From contig CAWFEA010000011.1 in NCBI GenBank assembly GCA_963814745.1, forward strand, positions 62,001 to 126,000: a stretch of 64,000 nt of DNA, in the 5' to 3' direction. This stretch comes from CAWBRT01 sp963814745 (lineage in GTDB: Bacteria; Acidobacteriota; Terriglobia; Terriglobales; Acidobacteriaceae). The translations under genes were made by a program, and so were the position numbers. The notes under the pieces are model-generated. The model was not told the origin of the DNA, made no database searches, and saw only the letters and a program-made list of their open reading frames with translations. Positions 19,259-28,932 of the stretch are shown one piece after another; the first letter of the stretch is position 1; each line of letters opens with the position of its first letter.

Positions 19259-20645
19259 TCACAGGTCGTACTTCTTCATCATGTGGCGGAAGCTGCGGTA
19301 GCTCAGCTTAAGCATTTCTGCGGCGCGCGTCTGCACGCCCTGCGAGCGGCGCAGCGCCGATTGCAAAAGCGAGCGCTCGACGTCGGCGATGTATCGTTCC
19401 ATGTCCAGCCCGTCGGCCGGCAGGGCCACTCCGGGAGCGCCTCCGTTGGAGGCCGAGGCAGCGGCGGCGCGGGCCTTGCTGCGCTCGTTGGGCAACTCCA
19501 CCTTGAGCGGATCGCCATCCGCCGTCATCGCCACCGCGCGCTCGATCGTGTTCTCCAGCACGCGCACGTTGCCGGGCCAATCGTATCCGCGCAGCAGGTC
19601 GAGCGATTCGGGGGAGATGGTGCGTAGGCGCTTGCTCATCTGGCCGGCAAATTTTTTCAGGAAGAAATTGGCCAGCAGTTCGATGTCGGCGCCGCGTTCG
19701 CGCAAGCGGCGGCACATCGATGGGGATCACGCGCAAGCGGTAGTAAAGGTCTTCACGAAACAGCCCTTCGCCGACGAGCGCGTCGAGATCCTTGTTGGTG
19801 GCGGAAATCACCCGGACATCGATCGGGGTTTCGTTGCCGCCGCCGAGCGGGCGGACCACGCGCTCCTGCAGCACCCGCAGCAGCTTCACCTGCATGGTGA
19901 GTGACGTCTCGCTGATTTCGTCGAGGAAAATCGTGCCGCCGTTCGCCAGCTCGAACAATCCGCGCTTATTCTGGTTGGCGCCGGTGAAAGCGCCCTTGAC
20001 GTAGCCGAACAACTCGCTCTCCAGCAGCGTCTCCGGAAAAGCGCCGCAATTGATGGAAACGAACGGCTCGGCGTTGCGTGGCGAACAGTTGTGGATCGCC
20101 CTGGCGACCAGTTCTTTTCCGGTGCCGCTCTCGCCAGTCACGATGACGGTGCTGGTGGTGGTGGCCACGGTGCGGATCAGACGCTTGAGGTCCGTCATCA
20201 CCGGGCTTTCGCCAACGATGTGATCGAGCGAATTGTGCGCCGCCGCATCGCGTTTGAGAATGGCGTTCTGCTGGCGCAGCGACTGGTTCTCCATCGCCGA
20301 CTGTACGGCTGCCCGCACATCGGTGGGAAGATTGGCGCCCAGTTTGCGGACGTATAAGGCCCCGGCGTTCTGCGCCTGGATCGAGGTTTCGTTATCGTCC
20401 ACCGCGGTGATCACGATCACCCGGGTATCGGGCGAAACCCGGCGGACGTGGCGAAGCACCTCCATCCCGCTGATGCCCGGCATGCGCACGTCGGTCACGA
20501 CCACGTCGTAGATCGCGCTATCGAGTTTGTGGTTGGCCTGTTCGCCGCTGGTCACGGTCTCGACGCGATGGCCATCGTGCCGCAGGGCGATCTCCAGCAT
20601 CGTGCAGATGGAGCGTTCATCGTCGCAAACGAGTATGTTGCCCAT
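19259..20645 (-). CDS. pilR: PilR/NtrC-type sigma-54 response regulator, frameshifted near 19703
   Basis: Receiver domain at residues 1-120 with VCDDER and the phospho-acceptor Asp in VVVTDVRMPG. The AAA+ domain has Walker A GESGTGKE, the sigma-54 contact loop GAFTGA and the arginine-containing FREDLYYRL. The C-terminal Fis-type helix-turn-helix is in QTRAAEMLKLSYRSFRHMMKK. Translation breaks after IPIDVPPL; removing one base at about 19703 gives RERGADIELLANFFLKKF, the expected sequence. It lies 20 bp downstream of the kinase gene, so the pair forms a PilS/PilR-like two-component system, probably activating sigma-54-dependent pilin genes. The frameshift may be a sequence error. Confidence 0.82.
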
Positions 20646-20665
20646 ACGTCCTTTCCCGATCCCTT

Positions 20666-22332
20666 TCAGCCCTTCGCCGCCTCAATCATGGCCTCGATCG
20701 CCTCCGCCGCGGGTGCCTCGGCCCGCAGAAAGCTCAGCACGAACTCCGCCCCGGCGCCCAGTTCGGAACGCACCAAAATCTTGGCCTGATGCGCCTGCAG
20801 AATCTGGTACACCAGAGCCAGGCCGAGCCCCGTCCCGCCCTCGAAATTCGACTGAAACGGCTCAAACATGCTCTCCATCTGCTGCGCCGGAATTCCCGGT
20901 CCGTTATCGCCGAAGCTCAAAGTCCAGTTCCGTTCGCTCGCGCTCAGCTCGACGGTCAGCAGGCCAGCGGAAGAATCCCCCTTTGATTTCTGCTGAATCG
21001 CCCGCAATCCGTTGCTGCAAATGTTCCAGAACACCTGCTTTAATTTGTCGGCGTCGCCCATGGTGTAAGCGTGCTCGACGGCGAACTTGCGCTGGATCTG
21101 GATCTGGCGACCGGGCAGGTGCTCGAGCAAGGTAAGCGTGTCATCGAGCAGCATCACCAGATCGACCGTTCGCATCTGGTATTTTTTTTCCCGCGAATAC
21201 GTCAGGAAGTCGCCGATGATCGAACTCAGGCGGTCCGACTCGCGGGTCACGATGTCGACCAGCGCGCGCTGATCGTCATTCAGCGCGGCCAGCGAGTCCA
21301 GCAACTTGACCGAACCGGCGATGGACGACAACGGGTTGCGAATCTCGTGCGCGATTCCCGCCGCCAGCCGGCCGACGGCGGCGAGGCGGTCGCGCAGGCG
21401 CACCTCGCGCTCCAGACGCTTGAGCGTGGTCAGATCGTCGAACATGTAGATGTAGCCGATCACGCTTCCCTCCACCACCAGCGGCGATACCGAGAGCTCG
21501 AAGGTGCGCTCGATTCCCGAAGGTGTGACCGTGCGCACCTCGTGGTGCCGGCCCGCTTTTCGGTGGCAGGCAAGCGGTCTAAAAACAGGTCCTGCACCAG
21601 GCGCTTGTCGGCCCCGTCGTCTTCGAATTCCAGCAAATCGCGGCCGGAGCGGTTGACCAGTTTGATCGTGCCGTCGAGATCGGTCGTAATCAGCCCGTCT
21701 GAAATCGAATTGACGATGTTTTCGTGCAGCGCCTGAAGGTTTTCGAGCGCTCCGCTCTTGGATTGCAGCTCGCTCCCGACCTGGCGCAGCCGGTTGCTCA
21801 GTTTGCCGGCCAGATAGGCGACGGTAATGAAGGCAAACAGGTTGATGAAAATAACCGCCTGCAGAGAACGCAGATCCGAGCGCGTCATCGCGTAGGACGG
21901 CAGGAACTCGAAGTGCACCAGTTCCAGCGTGGTGCCCAGCAGAATGAAACTCAGCGCGGCCGTCAGGTAAGCCCACCACTGCGAAAGCAGCACGCTGGCG
22001 ACGATAATGATCAGCGGATAGATGAAGTTGAACGAAGTGTCGATGCCGCCGGTGACGTACACCACCGCCGTCGTGAAACCCAGGTCGGCAAGAATCTGGA
22101 TCTTGGCCTGGGTTCGCCAATCCCTCCACAGCGTCACCAGCAGAATGTGCAGTACGGAAATCGCATACCAGAGCAGAATTACGGTGATGAACACAGCCCG
22201 GTTGACATTGGTTATGGTCAGGTTCGTGATCGCCAGTTCAATCGCCAGGACGAAGGTGATGACGATGATGCGAACCTTGACCAGCCAGTCAAGCCACGTC
22301 CATTCGCTGAAACTTTTGCCTGTCCTCTGCAC
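20666..22332 (-). CDS. pilS: PilS-like membrane sensor histidine kinase, frameshifted near 21547
   Basis: A GTG start at 22332 is the likely start. About six membrane segments occupy the first 180 residues (for example IIVITFVLAIELAI, LIIIVASVLLSQWW). A PAS-like domain (NSISDGLITTDLDGTIKLVNRSG) follows. Then come the HisKA box with the phospho-His in GIAHEIRNPLSS and the ATPase domain (NICSNGLRAI, GDNGPGIP, GGTGLGLALVYQI). The frame breaks between TEKRAG and HHEVRT; one base is missing at about 21547. The gene starts 12 bp after pilC, matching the known linkage of sensor kinase and pilus motor genes in Acidobacteriota and other groups. Confidence 0.82.
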
Positions 22333-22344
22333 CGTTCCGTTCCG

Positions 22345-23550
22345 CTAACCGGCCAGCTTGCTGATCATCGAGAACAGCGGCATGTAAAGCGAAATGACAA
22401 TTCCGCCAACGCTCACCCCAAGGAACCCGATCAACAGCGGTTCCAGCAACGTGAGCAGGTTCTTGGTCGCGGTATCGACCTCGTCCTCGTAGAAGTCGGC
22501 GATCTTCTGCAACATCGAATCCATGGCGCCGGTGGCCTCGCCGACGCCGATCATCTGGGTCACCATGTTGGGGAAAATTTTGCTCTCGCGCAGCGGATCG
22601 ACAATGGTCCGGCCTTGCTCAATCGACCTGCGCACGTTCATCAGCGAGTTCTGGATAACCGCGTTGCCCGAGGTGCGGGCGGTGACGTCCAGGCCCTCCA
22701 GGATCGGCACGCCGGAAGTAATCAGCGTTCCCAGCGTGCGGGTGAAGCGCGCCACCGCGATCTTCAGCAGCAGCGGTCCGAAGACCGGAGCCTTCAGCAT
22801 GATACGGTCGGTGATCAGGCGCCCTTCGGGCATTTTGCGCACCTGAGACAGGATGACGAAAAAGCCGACGGAGCCGCCTATGATTACCCACCAGAAGTTC
22901 CCGATGAAGTGGCTGAGGTCGATTACCAACTTGGTCGAGGCCGGCAGCGGCACGCCCAATCCGACGAACATGTTGGCGAAGATCGGAACCACGAACTTGA
23001 GCAGCGCCCCGACCACCAGCACCGCGATGGTGATGACCGAGACGGGATAAATGAGAGCGGACTTGACGGCTTGGCGCAGCCTGACATTTTTTTCCACATA
23101 AACCGCCAGGCGCTGCAGAATGGCATCGAGGATACCGCCGGTTTCGCCTGCTTCGACCATGTTGGTCGTCAGGTCATCGAAGATCTTGGGATAACCGCGC
23201 ATGGCATTGGCAAGCGTTGAGCCGCCCTCTACGGAGGTGCGTACGCCCCCCAGACACTTCCGCATGGTCGAATTCTCCTGATTGGCGCCGAGAATCTCGA
23301 GGCATTGCACCAGCGGCAGGCCGGCGTCGATCATGACGGAAAACTGGCGGAAGAAGACGGCCAACTCGGTCGTCTTGACCTTGCCGCCGCCGAAAGCAAA
23401 GAGTTTGCGGCCTTCCTTTTCGCTGATCTTATCGACCTTAATGCCCTCTTTGCCGAGGGCGGCGCGCAGCACCTGCTTGTTCTCCGCCGCCCGGTCGTTG
23501 CGCACTGCTTTTCCCGCCGCGTTGGTGCCCTGAAATGTAAAAACTGGCAT
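22345..23550 (-). CDS. pilC: Type IV pilus inner-membrane platform protein PilC
   Basis: 401 residues, the usual length of PilC/GspF. It contains two copies of the T2SSF domain, each with a conserved cytoplasmic helix bundle: FFRQFSVMIDAGLPLVQCLE and FTRTLGTLITSGVPILEGLD, and the MVEAGETGG and MIGVGEATG signatures. Membrane segments lie near residues 170-190, 220-240 and at the C-terminus (FLGVSVGGIVISLYMPLF). GAGGAGGAG precedes the ATG by two to three bases. PilC couples the PilB and PilT motors to pilin assembly. The gene is 31 bp downstream of pilT. Confidence 0.95.
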   Translation of the reverse strand: MPVFTFQGTNAAGKAVRNDRAAENKQVLRAALGKEGIKVDKISEKEGRKLFAFGGGKVKTTELAVFFRQFSVMIDAGLPLVQCLEILGANQENSTMRKCLGGVRTSVEGGSTLANAMRGYPKIFDDLTTNMVEAGETGGILDAILQRLAVYVEKNVRLRQAVKSALIYPVSVITIAVLVVGALLKFVVPIFANMFVGLGVPLPASTKLVIDLSHFIGNFWWVIIGGSVGFFVILSQVRKMPEGRLITDRIMLKAPVFGPLLLKIAVARFTRTLGTLITSGVPILEGLDVTARTSGNAVIQNSLMNVRRSIEQGRTIVDPLRESKIFPNMVTQMIGVGEATGAMDSMLQKIADFYEDEVDTATKNLLTLLEPLLIGFLGVSVGGIVISLYMPLFSMISKLAG

Positions 23551-23581
23551 CGTCTCCTCCTCACTCGAATCTCACACCGCT

Positions 23582-24697
23582 TTACCGCCGTGCGGCGCCT
23601 GCCGCCGACGCGCCCTTGGCGGCAGCAGCCGTACCGCGTTGCACAATGTCGCGCAGCTCATCGGGCAGCGATGAACGCTGCATGGCCGCGTCAAGCGAAA
23701 TTTGTTTCTGGAAATAGAGGGTCGCCAAAGACTGATTGAACGTCTGCATCCCGAACTTGTCCTGCCCGGACTGCATGGAAGAGTAAATCTGGTGAATCTT
23801 GTCCTCGCGGATCAGGTTGCGGATGGCGGCGTTGGGAATAAGAATCTCCATCGCCATAACGCGCCCCATCCCGCCCACCTGCGGCAGCAGCGACTGGCAG
23901 AGAATTCCCTCCAGCACCAGCGAGAGCTGCGCTCGGATCTGCGGCTGCTGATGCGAGGGGAAAACATCGATCACGCGATTGATGGTGGAAGACGCTGAAT
24001 TGGTGTGCAACGTGCCCAGCGTCAGGTGGCCGGTCTCGGCGATGCGGAGAGCCGACTCGATGGTCTCCAAATCTCGCATCTCGCCCACCAGCACCACGTC
24101 GGGGTCTTCGCGCAGCGCGGCCCGCAGGGCCTGATGAAAACCCTTGGTATCGGAATGCACTTCACGCTGGTTGACCAGGCAGTTCTTGTGGGGATGCACG
24201 AACTCGATCGGGTCTTCGATGGTCAGGATGTGCTCGTGGCGATCGCGGTTGATCTTGTCGATCATGGCCGCCAGGGTTGTCGTCTTTCCCGATCCGGTCG
24301 GCCCGGTGATCAGGATCAACCCCCGCGGGCGCTCGCAGAGCCTGCCCACGACCGGCGGCAGGCGGAGATCCTCGAAGCTCCTGATCTCCCAGGGGATCAC
24401 GCGGAACACCCCGGCCACCGCGCCGCGCTGGTTGAAGCAGTTGGCCCGGAACCGCGCCAGTCCCTTGAGACCGAAGGAAAAATCCAGTTCCAGGTCTTCC
24501 TCGAAGCGGTGCTTCTGCGCATCCGTCATGACGCCGTAAACCAGTTGCTTGCTCTCCGCCGGGGTCAGCGGCGGCAGATCCATGGCGTGCAGCGCGCCAT
24601 GCACCCGGATTTGCGGAGGTGAATTGGTCGTAACATGCAGATCACTGCCACTCATCTCGATCAATTTGCGCAGCAAATCACCTAGCGTAACATTCAT
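23582..24697 (-). CDS. pilT: Type IV pilus retraction ATPase PilT
   Basis: About 370 residues. The N-terminal domain (LLRKLIEMSGSDLHVTTN) is typical of PilT. The RecA-like core has Walker A GPTGSGKTTT, the Asp box (ILTIEDPIEFVH), Walker B LREDPDVVLVGEMRD and the His box (AETGHLTLGTLHTN), all intact. AIRNLIREDK is the characteristic PilT C-terminal motif. The start is ATG 24697 or the TTG just upstream at 24700. It powers pilus retraction and twitching. It lies between pilB and pilC on the same strand. Confidence 0.95.
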   Translation of the reverse strand: MNVTLGDLLRKLIEMSGSDLHVTTNSPPQIRVHGALHAMDLPPLTPAESKQLVYGVMTDAQKHRFEEDLELDFSFGLKGLARFRANCFNQRGAVAGVFRVIPWEIRSFEDLRLPPVVGRLCERPRGLILITGPTGSGKTTTLAAMIDKINRDRHEHILTIEDPIEFVHPHKNCLVNQREVHSDTKGFHQALRAALREDPDVVLVGEMRDLETIESALRIAETGHLTLGTLHTNSASSTINRVIDVFPSHQQPQIRAQLSLVLEGILCQSLLPQVGGMGRVMAMEILIPNAAIRNLIREDKIHQIYSSMQSGQDKFGMQTFNQSLATLYFQKQISLDAAMQRSSLPDELRDIVQRGTAAAAKGASAAGAARR

Positions 24698-24870
24698 CAA
24701 TCATTCCATTCTCAGAGCCGCTGTTCCGCTCCGGCGAGCGTCCCGTATGGGTGTCTAACTTCCGCGCCGGCTGGCGCGAAGCCCGAATATAAAATCGAGC
24801 GGTCTCACCAACCCTGGATCTGCTCGGCGCCGGGCATAGTCACTTCCTGGACACCGGTTTTGAACCCGTC

Positions 24871-26583
24871 CTACACGATGGTCTCGCGCGCCACTTCCTC
24901 CATGGTCGTCAGGCCCTGCATTACCTTCATCAGACCACTGCGCCGCAAGGTGGTCATTCCGTTTGCAATGGCTTTCTTTTTCAATTCCATGGCCGAGGCG
25001 CCCACCAGGATGAGCTCGCGCAGCTCATCGTTGATTTCCATCACCTCATAAAGGCCGACGCGCCCTTTGTAGCCGGAGTTGTTGCAAGTCGTGCAGCCGC
25101 GTCCTTTCTTGACCTTCACCTGCTTTGCCTCATCGGGCGTGAAGCCGGCGCGCACCAAGGCTTCAACCGGCACCTCAACCTGCTCGCCGCACTCGGAGCA
25201 AATTCTGCGGACCAGGCGCTGGGCAGCGATAAGGTGCACCGAAGTGGCCACCAGGAATGGCTCGATGCCCATGTTCATCAGGCGGCTGATGGTCTCCGGC
25301 GCGCCGTTGGTGTGCAGTGTCGAAAGCACCAGGTGGCCGGTCAAGGCAGCTTTGATGGCGATCTCGGCGGTTTCAAAGTCGCGGATTTCGCCCACCAGGA
25401 TGATGTTCGGGTCCTGGCGCAGGAAAGAGCGCAGGGCGGCGGCGAAATTCAACCCGATCTGTTCCTTCATCTGCACCTGGTTAACGCCGTGGAGCTGGAA
25501 TTCGACCGGGTCTTCGGCGGTCATGATATTGGTGTCTGGTTTGTTCACCAGCGAGATCGCCGAATAGAGCGTGTTGGTTTTTCCCGAACCGGTTGGTCCG
25601 GTCACCAGGACCATGCCGTAAGGCTTCAGAATCGCTTTCTGGAATTTCTCCAGCGAGTCCGGCTCGAAGCCGAGCTTGGTCATGTCGAGGCGGAGGTTTT
25701 CCTTATCAAGCAGGCGAAGCACAACCTTCTCGCCCCACAGCGTCGGCAGGGTGCTGACGCGAAAATCGAGCTGCTTCTTCTTGCGGTCGATATTCATCTT
25801 CAGCATGATGCGGCCGTCCTGCGGCAAACGCTTTTCGCTGATGTCGAGCTTGGCCATGATTTTCAGACGCGAAGTGATGGCATCCTTGGCTTTGAGCGGC
25901 GGCGTCATGATAGCGTGCAGGATCCCGTCCGTGCGCAAGCGCACTCGATACTCCTTTTCATAAGGCTCCAGATGAATGTCACTGGCGCCGCGCTTGACCG
26001 CCTCCGTGAGGATCATATTCACGAGCTTGACGATAGGCGCCTGGTCGGCCGCTTTTTCCAGGTCCTCCAGGTTCATCTCGGTTTCGTCTTCCTGGAGTTC
26101 CAGATTGGCTTCAGTGCCGTCCAGCGAGGCGATGACAGACTCGAGATTGTCCTCCGACTTGGTGCTGTAGGCCCGGTCGATGCCTTCCATCACTTCGCTC
26201 TCGGAGGCGACCACCGGCTCGACGTTGTAGCCGGTCATGAACTTGATGTCGTCGAGGGCGAATACGTTCGTGGGATCGACCACGGCAATAGTCAACGAGG
26301 AGCCGACCCGGCTGAGAGGCAATGCCTGGTAGCGCTTGGCGGATTCGTAGGGAATCAGCTTGACGACCGCGGGATCGATTTCACAATAAGCGAGGTTGAC
26401 CGCCGGTATCCCATACTGGCGGGAGACAAAGGTCGTGACCTCGGTTTCGTTCAGATATCCGAGTTTGACCAGCGCCGAGCCCAGCCGCCCGCCGTTCTCC
26501 CGTTGCAGCTTCTGGGCCTGCTCCAACTGCTCTTGGGTGATCGCGCTTTCTTTGATCAGCAGATCACCGAGCCGCTGAGACAT
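24871..26583 (-). CDS. pilB: Type IV pilus extension ATPase PilB
   Basis: 570 residues. Residues 1-150 form the MshEN/GspE N-terminal region (LGDLLIKESAITQEQLEQAQ, LGYLNETEVTTFVSRQYG). The ATPase core has DIHLEPYEKEYRVRLRTDG, Walker A GPTGSGKTNT, the Asp box MTAEDPVEFQ, Walker B QDPNIILVGEIRDFET and the His box LTGHLVLSTLHTN. Two CxxC pairs (CSEC, CTTC) form the zinc site. GAGGAGA precedes the ATG. It powers pilin polymerisation. It is the first gene of the pilB-pilT-pilC-pilS-pilR run; about 170 bp separate it from pilT. Confidence 0.95.
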   Translation of the reverse strand: MSQRLGDLLIKESAITQEQLEQAQKLQRENGGRLGSALVKLGYLNETEVTTFVSRQYGIPAVNLAYCEIDPAVVKLIPYESAKRYQALPLSRVGSSLTIAVVDPTNVFALDDIKFMTGYNVEPVVASESEVMEGIDRAYSTKSEDNLESVIASLDGTEANLELQEDETEMNLEDLEKAADQAPIVKLVNMILTEAVKRGASDIHLEPYEKEYRVRLRTDGILHAIMTPPLKAKDAITSRLKIMAKLDISEKRLPQDGRIMLKMNIDRKKKQLDFRVSTLPTLWGEKVVLRLLDKENLRLDMTKLGFEPDSLEKFQKAILKPYGMVLVTGPTGSGKTNTLYSAISLVNKPDTNIMTAEDPVEFQLHGVNQVQMKEQIGLNFAAALRSFLRQDPNIILVGEIRDFETAEIAIKAALTGHLVLSTLHTNGAPETISRLMNMGIEPFLVATSVHLIAAQRLVRRICSECGEQVEVPVEALVRAGFTPDEAKQVKVKKGRGCTTCNNSGYKGRVGLYEVMEINDELRELILVGASAMELKKKAIANGMTTLRRSGLMKVMQGLTTMEEVARETIV

Positions 26584-26860
26584 ACGTTCTCCTCATTTGG
26601 CGAGAGCTTCTTGTCCAAAACTCACCGCGCCGCTGCCCCAACTACAGGGCAAAAACCAGAGTAGCGCGAATGTAAGGCCGAGTGACAGAAATTGTCAATC
26701 CGTCAAAGCGCCGTGTAACCAACTGGTAAAATTGCCTCAGACTGGCTGGTGGGGGTAAATTAACTCAGCCGATAGCCACAGCATGCGACAGCCTTCCAGA
26801 GCCTCGTCGCATGCTAACAGCTAAGTTCATTGCCAAGTAATTAGCAAGTAACGGTGGGGC

Positions 26861-27880
26861 ATGCACCTTCCTGCGACAAAAAAGCGCACCGCGCAAAATG
26901 GTAACGTCAACGCGCCATCCGCCAAGCTGCCCGCCATGCGAACCCGGCGTGCCGTCGCCAAGCTTTACCGCACCCTGCTGCGCGCATGGGGCCCGCAGAA
27001 CTGGTGGCCGGCCGAATCGCACTTCGAAGTTATTGTGGGGGCGATACTTACTCAGAACACCGCCTGGACGAACGTGGAAAAAGCCATGCACAATTTGCGG
27101 GCGGCCGGGATGCTGTCGCTGGAGTCTATTGATCAAGCAGATAGCGAGCAGCTGGAGATCCTGCTGAGGCCGGCCGGTTACTTTCGCCAAAAGGCGAGGC
27201 GCTTACAGGATATAACTGCTTTCATTCTGGCAGGTTACGGCAAAATAGATTCTGTTAAATGCTTTGCCCCGGAGATGCGAAATAACGGGGCGGAAGACGC
27301 CGAACACGCGTCGAATCCTCCGGTCGCGGTTGTCGCAAACAGCGAACTGGAAAAGACTTACGACGGTGAGCACCCGGCGGTCAGACGGATGTTTCAGGAG
27401 TCGCCGGAAAAGCTGCGCAAATGGTTGCTTGAGCAAAAGGGCGTCGGGCCGGAAACTGCTGATTCCATTCTACTTTACGGGGGCAATCACGCGGTCTTCG
27501 TGGTCGATGCTTATACCCGCCGCATCTTCGCGCGCCATCAACTGGCGACATCCGCTAACGACTACGAAACAATAAGGTTATTGGTGGAAAGCGCGCTGCG
27601 AGAGGGGCCGCCGGCGGACGAGCGCGGCAGCCAGCCGGGGGCCCCGCAAGATCGGCCCACGATCCACCAACCATCTGCAGTATCAAGCGCTTACCGCTCT
27701 GAACTGACGCAGCGCTACAACCAATTCCACGCCTTGCTGGTGCAGGTTGGCAAGCATTTCTGCCTGAAAAAAGCTCCTAATTGCACGAATTGTCCGCTTG
27801 CTCGACTGCTTCCAATGTCCGATAATGCGCAGGCCGCAACAAGCCAGCGACGGGCAAGTCGGGGACCGCAGCGAAGCTGA
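26861..27880 (+). CDS. Endonuclease III/MagIII-like DNA glycosylase
   Basis: An HhH-GPD protein of 339 residues. FEVIVGAILTQNTAWTNVEK matches the family N-terminus; the helix-hairpin-helix is QKGVGPETADSILLYG and the catalytic Asp lies in VFVVDAYTRRIF. The lysine used by bifunctional Nth enzymes (VGRKTA) is Glu here (VGPETA), as in MagIII-type 3-methyladenine glycosylases, so a monofunctional base-removing enzyme is likely. Only three cysteines of the iron-sulfur loop are seen (CLKKAPNCTNC); the fourth is missing. Two insertions, near bases 27250-27370 and 27595-27690, make it longer than the usual 210-220 residues. The start could also be ATG 26936. Confidence 0.8.
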   Translation: MHLPATKKRTAQNGNVNAPSAKLPAMRTRRAVAKLYRTLLRAWGPQNWWPAESHFEVIVGAILTQNTAWTNVEKAMHNLRAAGMLSLESIDQADSEQLEILLRPAGYFRQKARRLQDITAFILAGYGKIDSVKCFAPEMRNNGAEDAEHASNPPVAVVANSELEKTYDGEHPAVRRMFQESPEKLRKWLLEQKGVGPETADSILLYGGNHAVFVVDAYTRRIFARHQLATSANDYETIRLLVESALREGPPADERGSQPGAPQDRPTIHQPSAVSSAYRSELTQRYNQFHALLVQVGKHFCLKKAPNCTNCPLARLLPMSDNAQAATSQRRASRGPQRS

Positions 27881-27937
27881 GAGCGGCCGCATCCCCGGCA
27901 GCCCTACGGCCTTCAAAGCCGCAATTAGGAAGCCCGC

Positions 27938-28441
27938 CTAGAGTTTGTGAACCAGTTCCTCCAGATTTCGGCGCGAGGTTCTTTCGGGAGTCTCCGCCGG
28001 GTAGCCGATGGCCAGCACCGCTACCGGCTTGACCCGCTCCGGCAAGGCGAGCGCCTGGGCCAATTTTTCGGGAATGAAGGCGCCGACCCAGCAGCTCGCC
28101 AGTCCGAGGTCGGTCACCTTCAGCATGGCGAAGGTGCAGGCGATGGTTGTGTCCTGGATGGCAAAGACCTCCTGCGGCTGGTACTCGCAACGCGCCGGGT
28201 GCATGCAGAAAACCAGGTTGAGCGGGGCCTTGGCGACGAAATCCTGTCCGAAGGTGGCCGCCGCGAGAGCGTGGCGTTGCGCGGGAGCGGTGACGACATA
28301 GATCTCGAAGGCCTGGAAATTACCGGCCGAAGGGGCGCGATTGGCGGCCTCAAGAAGCGCCTGAAGTTTTTCTTCCGGCACCGGCGTGGGTTGATAAACA
28401 CGAACGGATTGACGGGCGTGGATAAGGTTGGAAAAGTCCAT
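27938..28441 (-). CDS. Nitroreductase-family FMN oxidoreductase
   Basis: 167 residues, the length of short nitroreductases. The FMN-binding N-terminus is ARQSVRVYQPTPVPEEKL, followed by LLEAANRAPSAGNFQ. AMLKVTDLGLASCWVGAF and VLAIGYPAE are the conserved C-terminal strands. Members reduce nitro groups, quinones or similar acceptors using NAD(P)H. It is convergent with the DNA glycosylase and stands alone; the promoter should lie in the gap after 28441. Confidence 0.88.
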   Translation of the reverse strand: MDFSNLIHARQSVRVYQPTPVPEEKLQALLEAANRAPSAGNFQAFEIYVVTAPAQRHALAAATFGQDFVAKAPLNLVFCMHPARCEYQPQEVFAIQDTTIACTFAMLKVTDLGLASCWVGAFIPEKLAQALALPERVKPVAVLAIGYPAETPERTSRRNLEELVHKL

Positions 28442-28932
28442 ATTGAGTGCTCGAAGGAATTATAGGTGCTCGGGTGAAGGAAATGAATCGGGCCGCCGGT
28501 GCCCATTCGCCGGTTCAGTGCTATGTTGACTGGGTTCGGAACAACGCCACATTTGTCAACCGAAGGCAAATATGGGCCACCAACCGAAATTATTCCACCC
28601 ATCGCGAGGGAAGAAACTACCCCACTCAAGCGCAACTGCGGCGCTTGAATGGGCCACCCGCCCCGTCCGAGATACTTTCTTTTCTAGTACATAGCTTTCA
28701 TCGGGTTTTGAGGCGGCTCGCATTAACAGGTGACGTAGGTCACGCAAAGTCGAGACTTACATCACAGTCAATTCGAGCGGAAGAAAGCAACATTTTGTGC
28801 GCTTCGGTTGCGCAGAGTTCTGATATGTGTGAGGTCGATGGTAGGTGGATTAGGTAAAAGGGCTGTCGGAATCGCAACCTGACGAATTTAAGCGCGGCCA
28901 GAGACATGTGTTTGCGTCGTTCGGAGGTGAGC
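28442..28932. other. Gap of 490 bp with a palindromic repeat and no supported gene
   Basis: This stretch lies upstream of both the nitroreductase and the AT-richer two-gene cassette. It holds a palindromic element at 28613-28659. Short frames on both strands show no protein signature. Confidence 0.45.
28613..28659. repeat. REP-like palindromic element, copy 1
   Basis: GAAACTACCCCACTCAAGC (28613-28631) is followed after a short GC-rich loop by GCTTGAATGGGCCACCCGC (28643 on). CTCAAGC and GCTTGA pair, so the unit can fold. The same arms recur at 31226-31272 on the far side of the two-gene cassette. Confidence 0.7.

Noticed and set aside
21724..23220. 498-residue plus-strand open frame
   Set aside because: It lies wholly antisense to pilS and pilC, is rich in His, Arg and Gln and has no family signature; it is a shadow of high-GC coding DNA.
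25234..26664. 476-residue plus-strand open frame
   Set aside because: Antisense to pilB, which has all its catalytic motifs intact; the antisense product shows no known domain.
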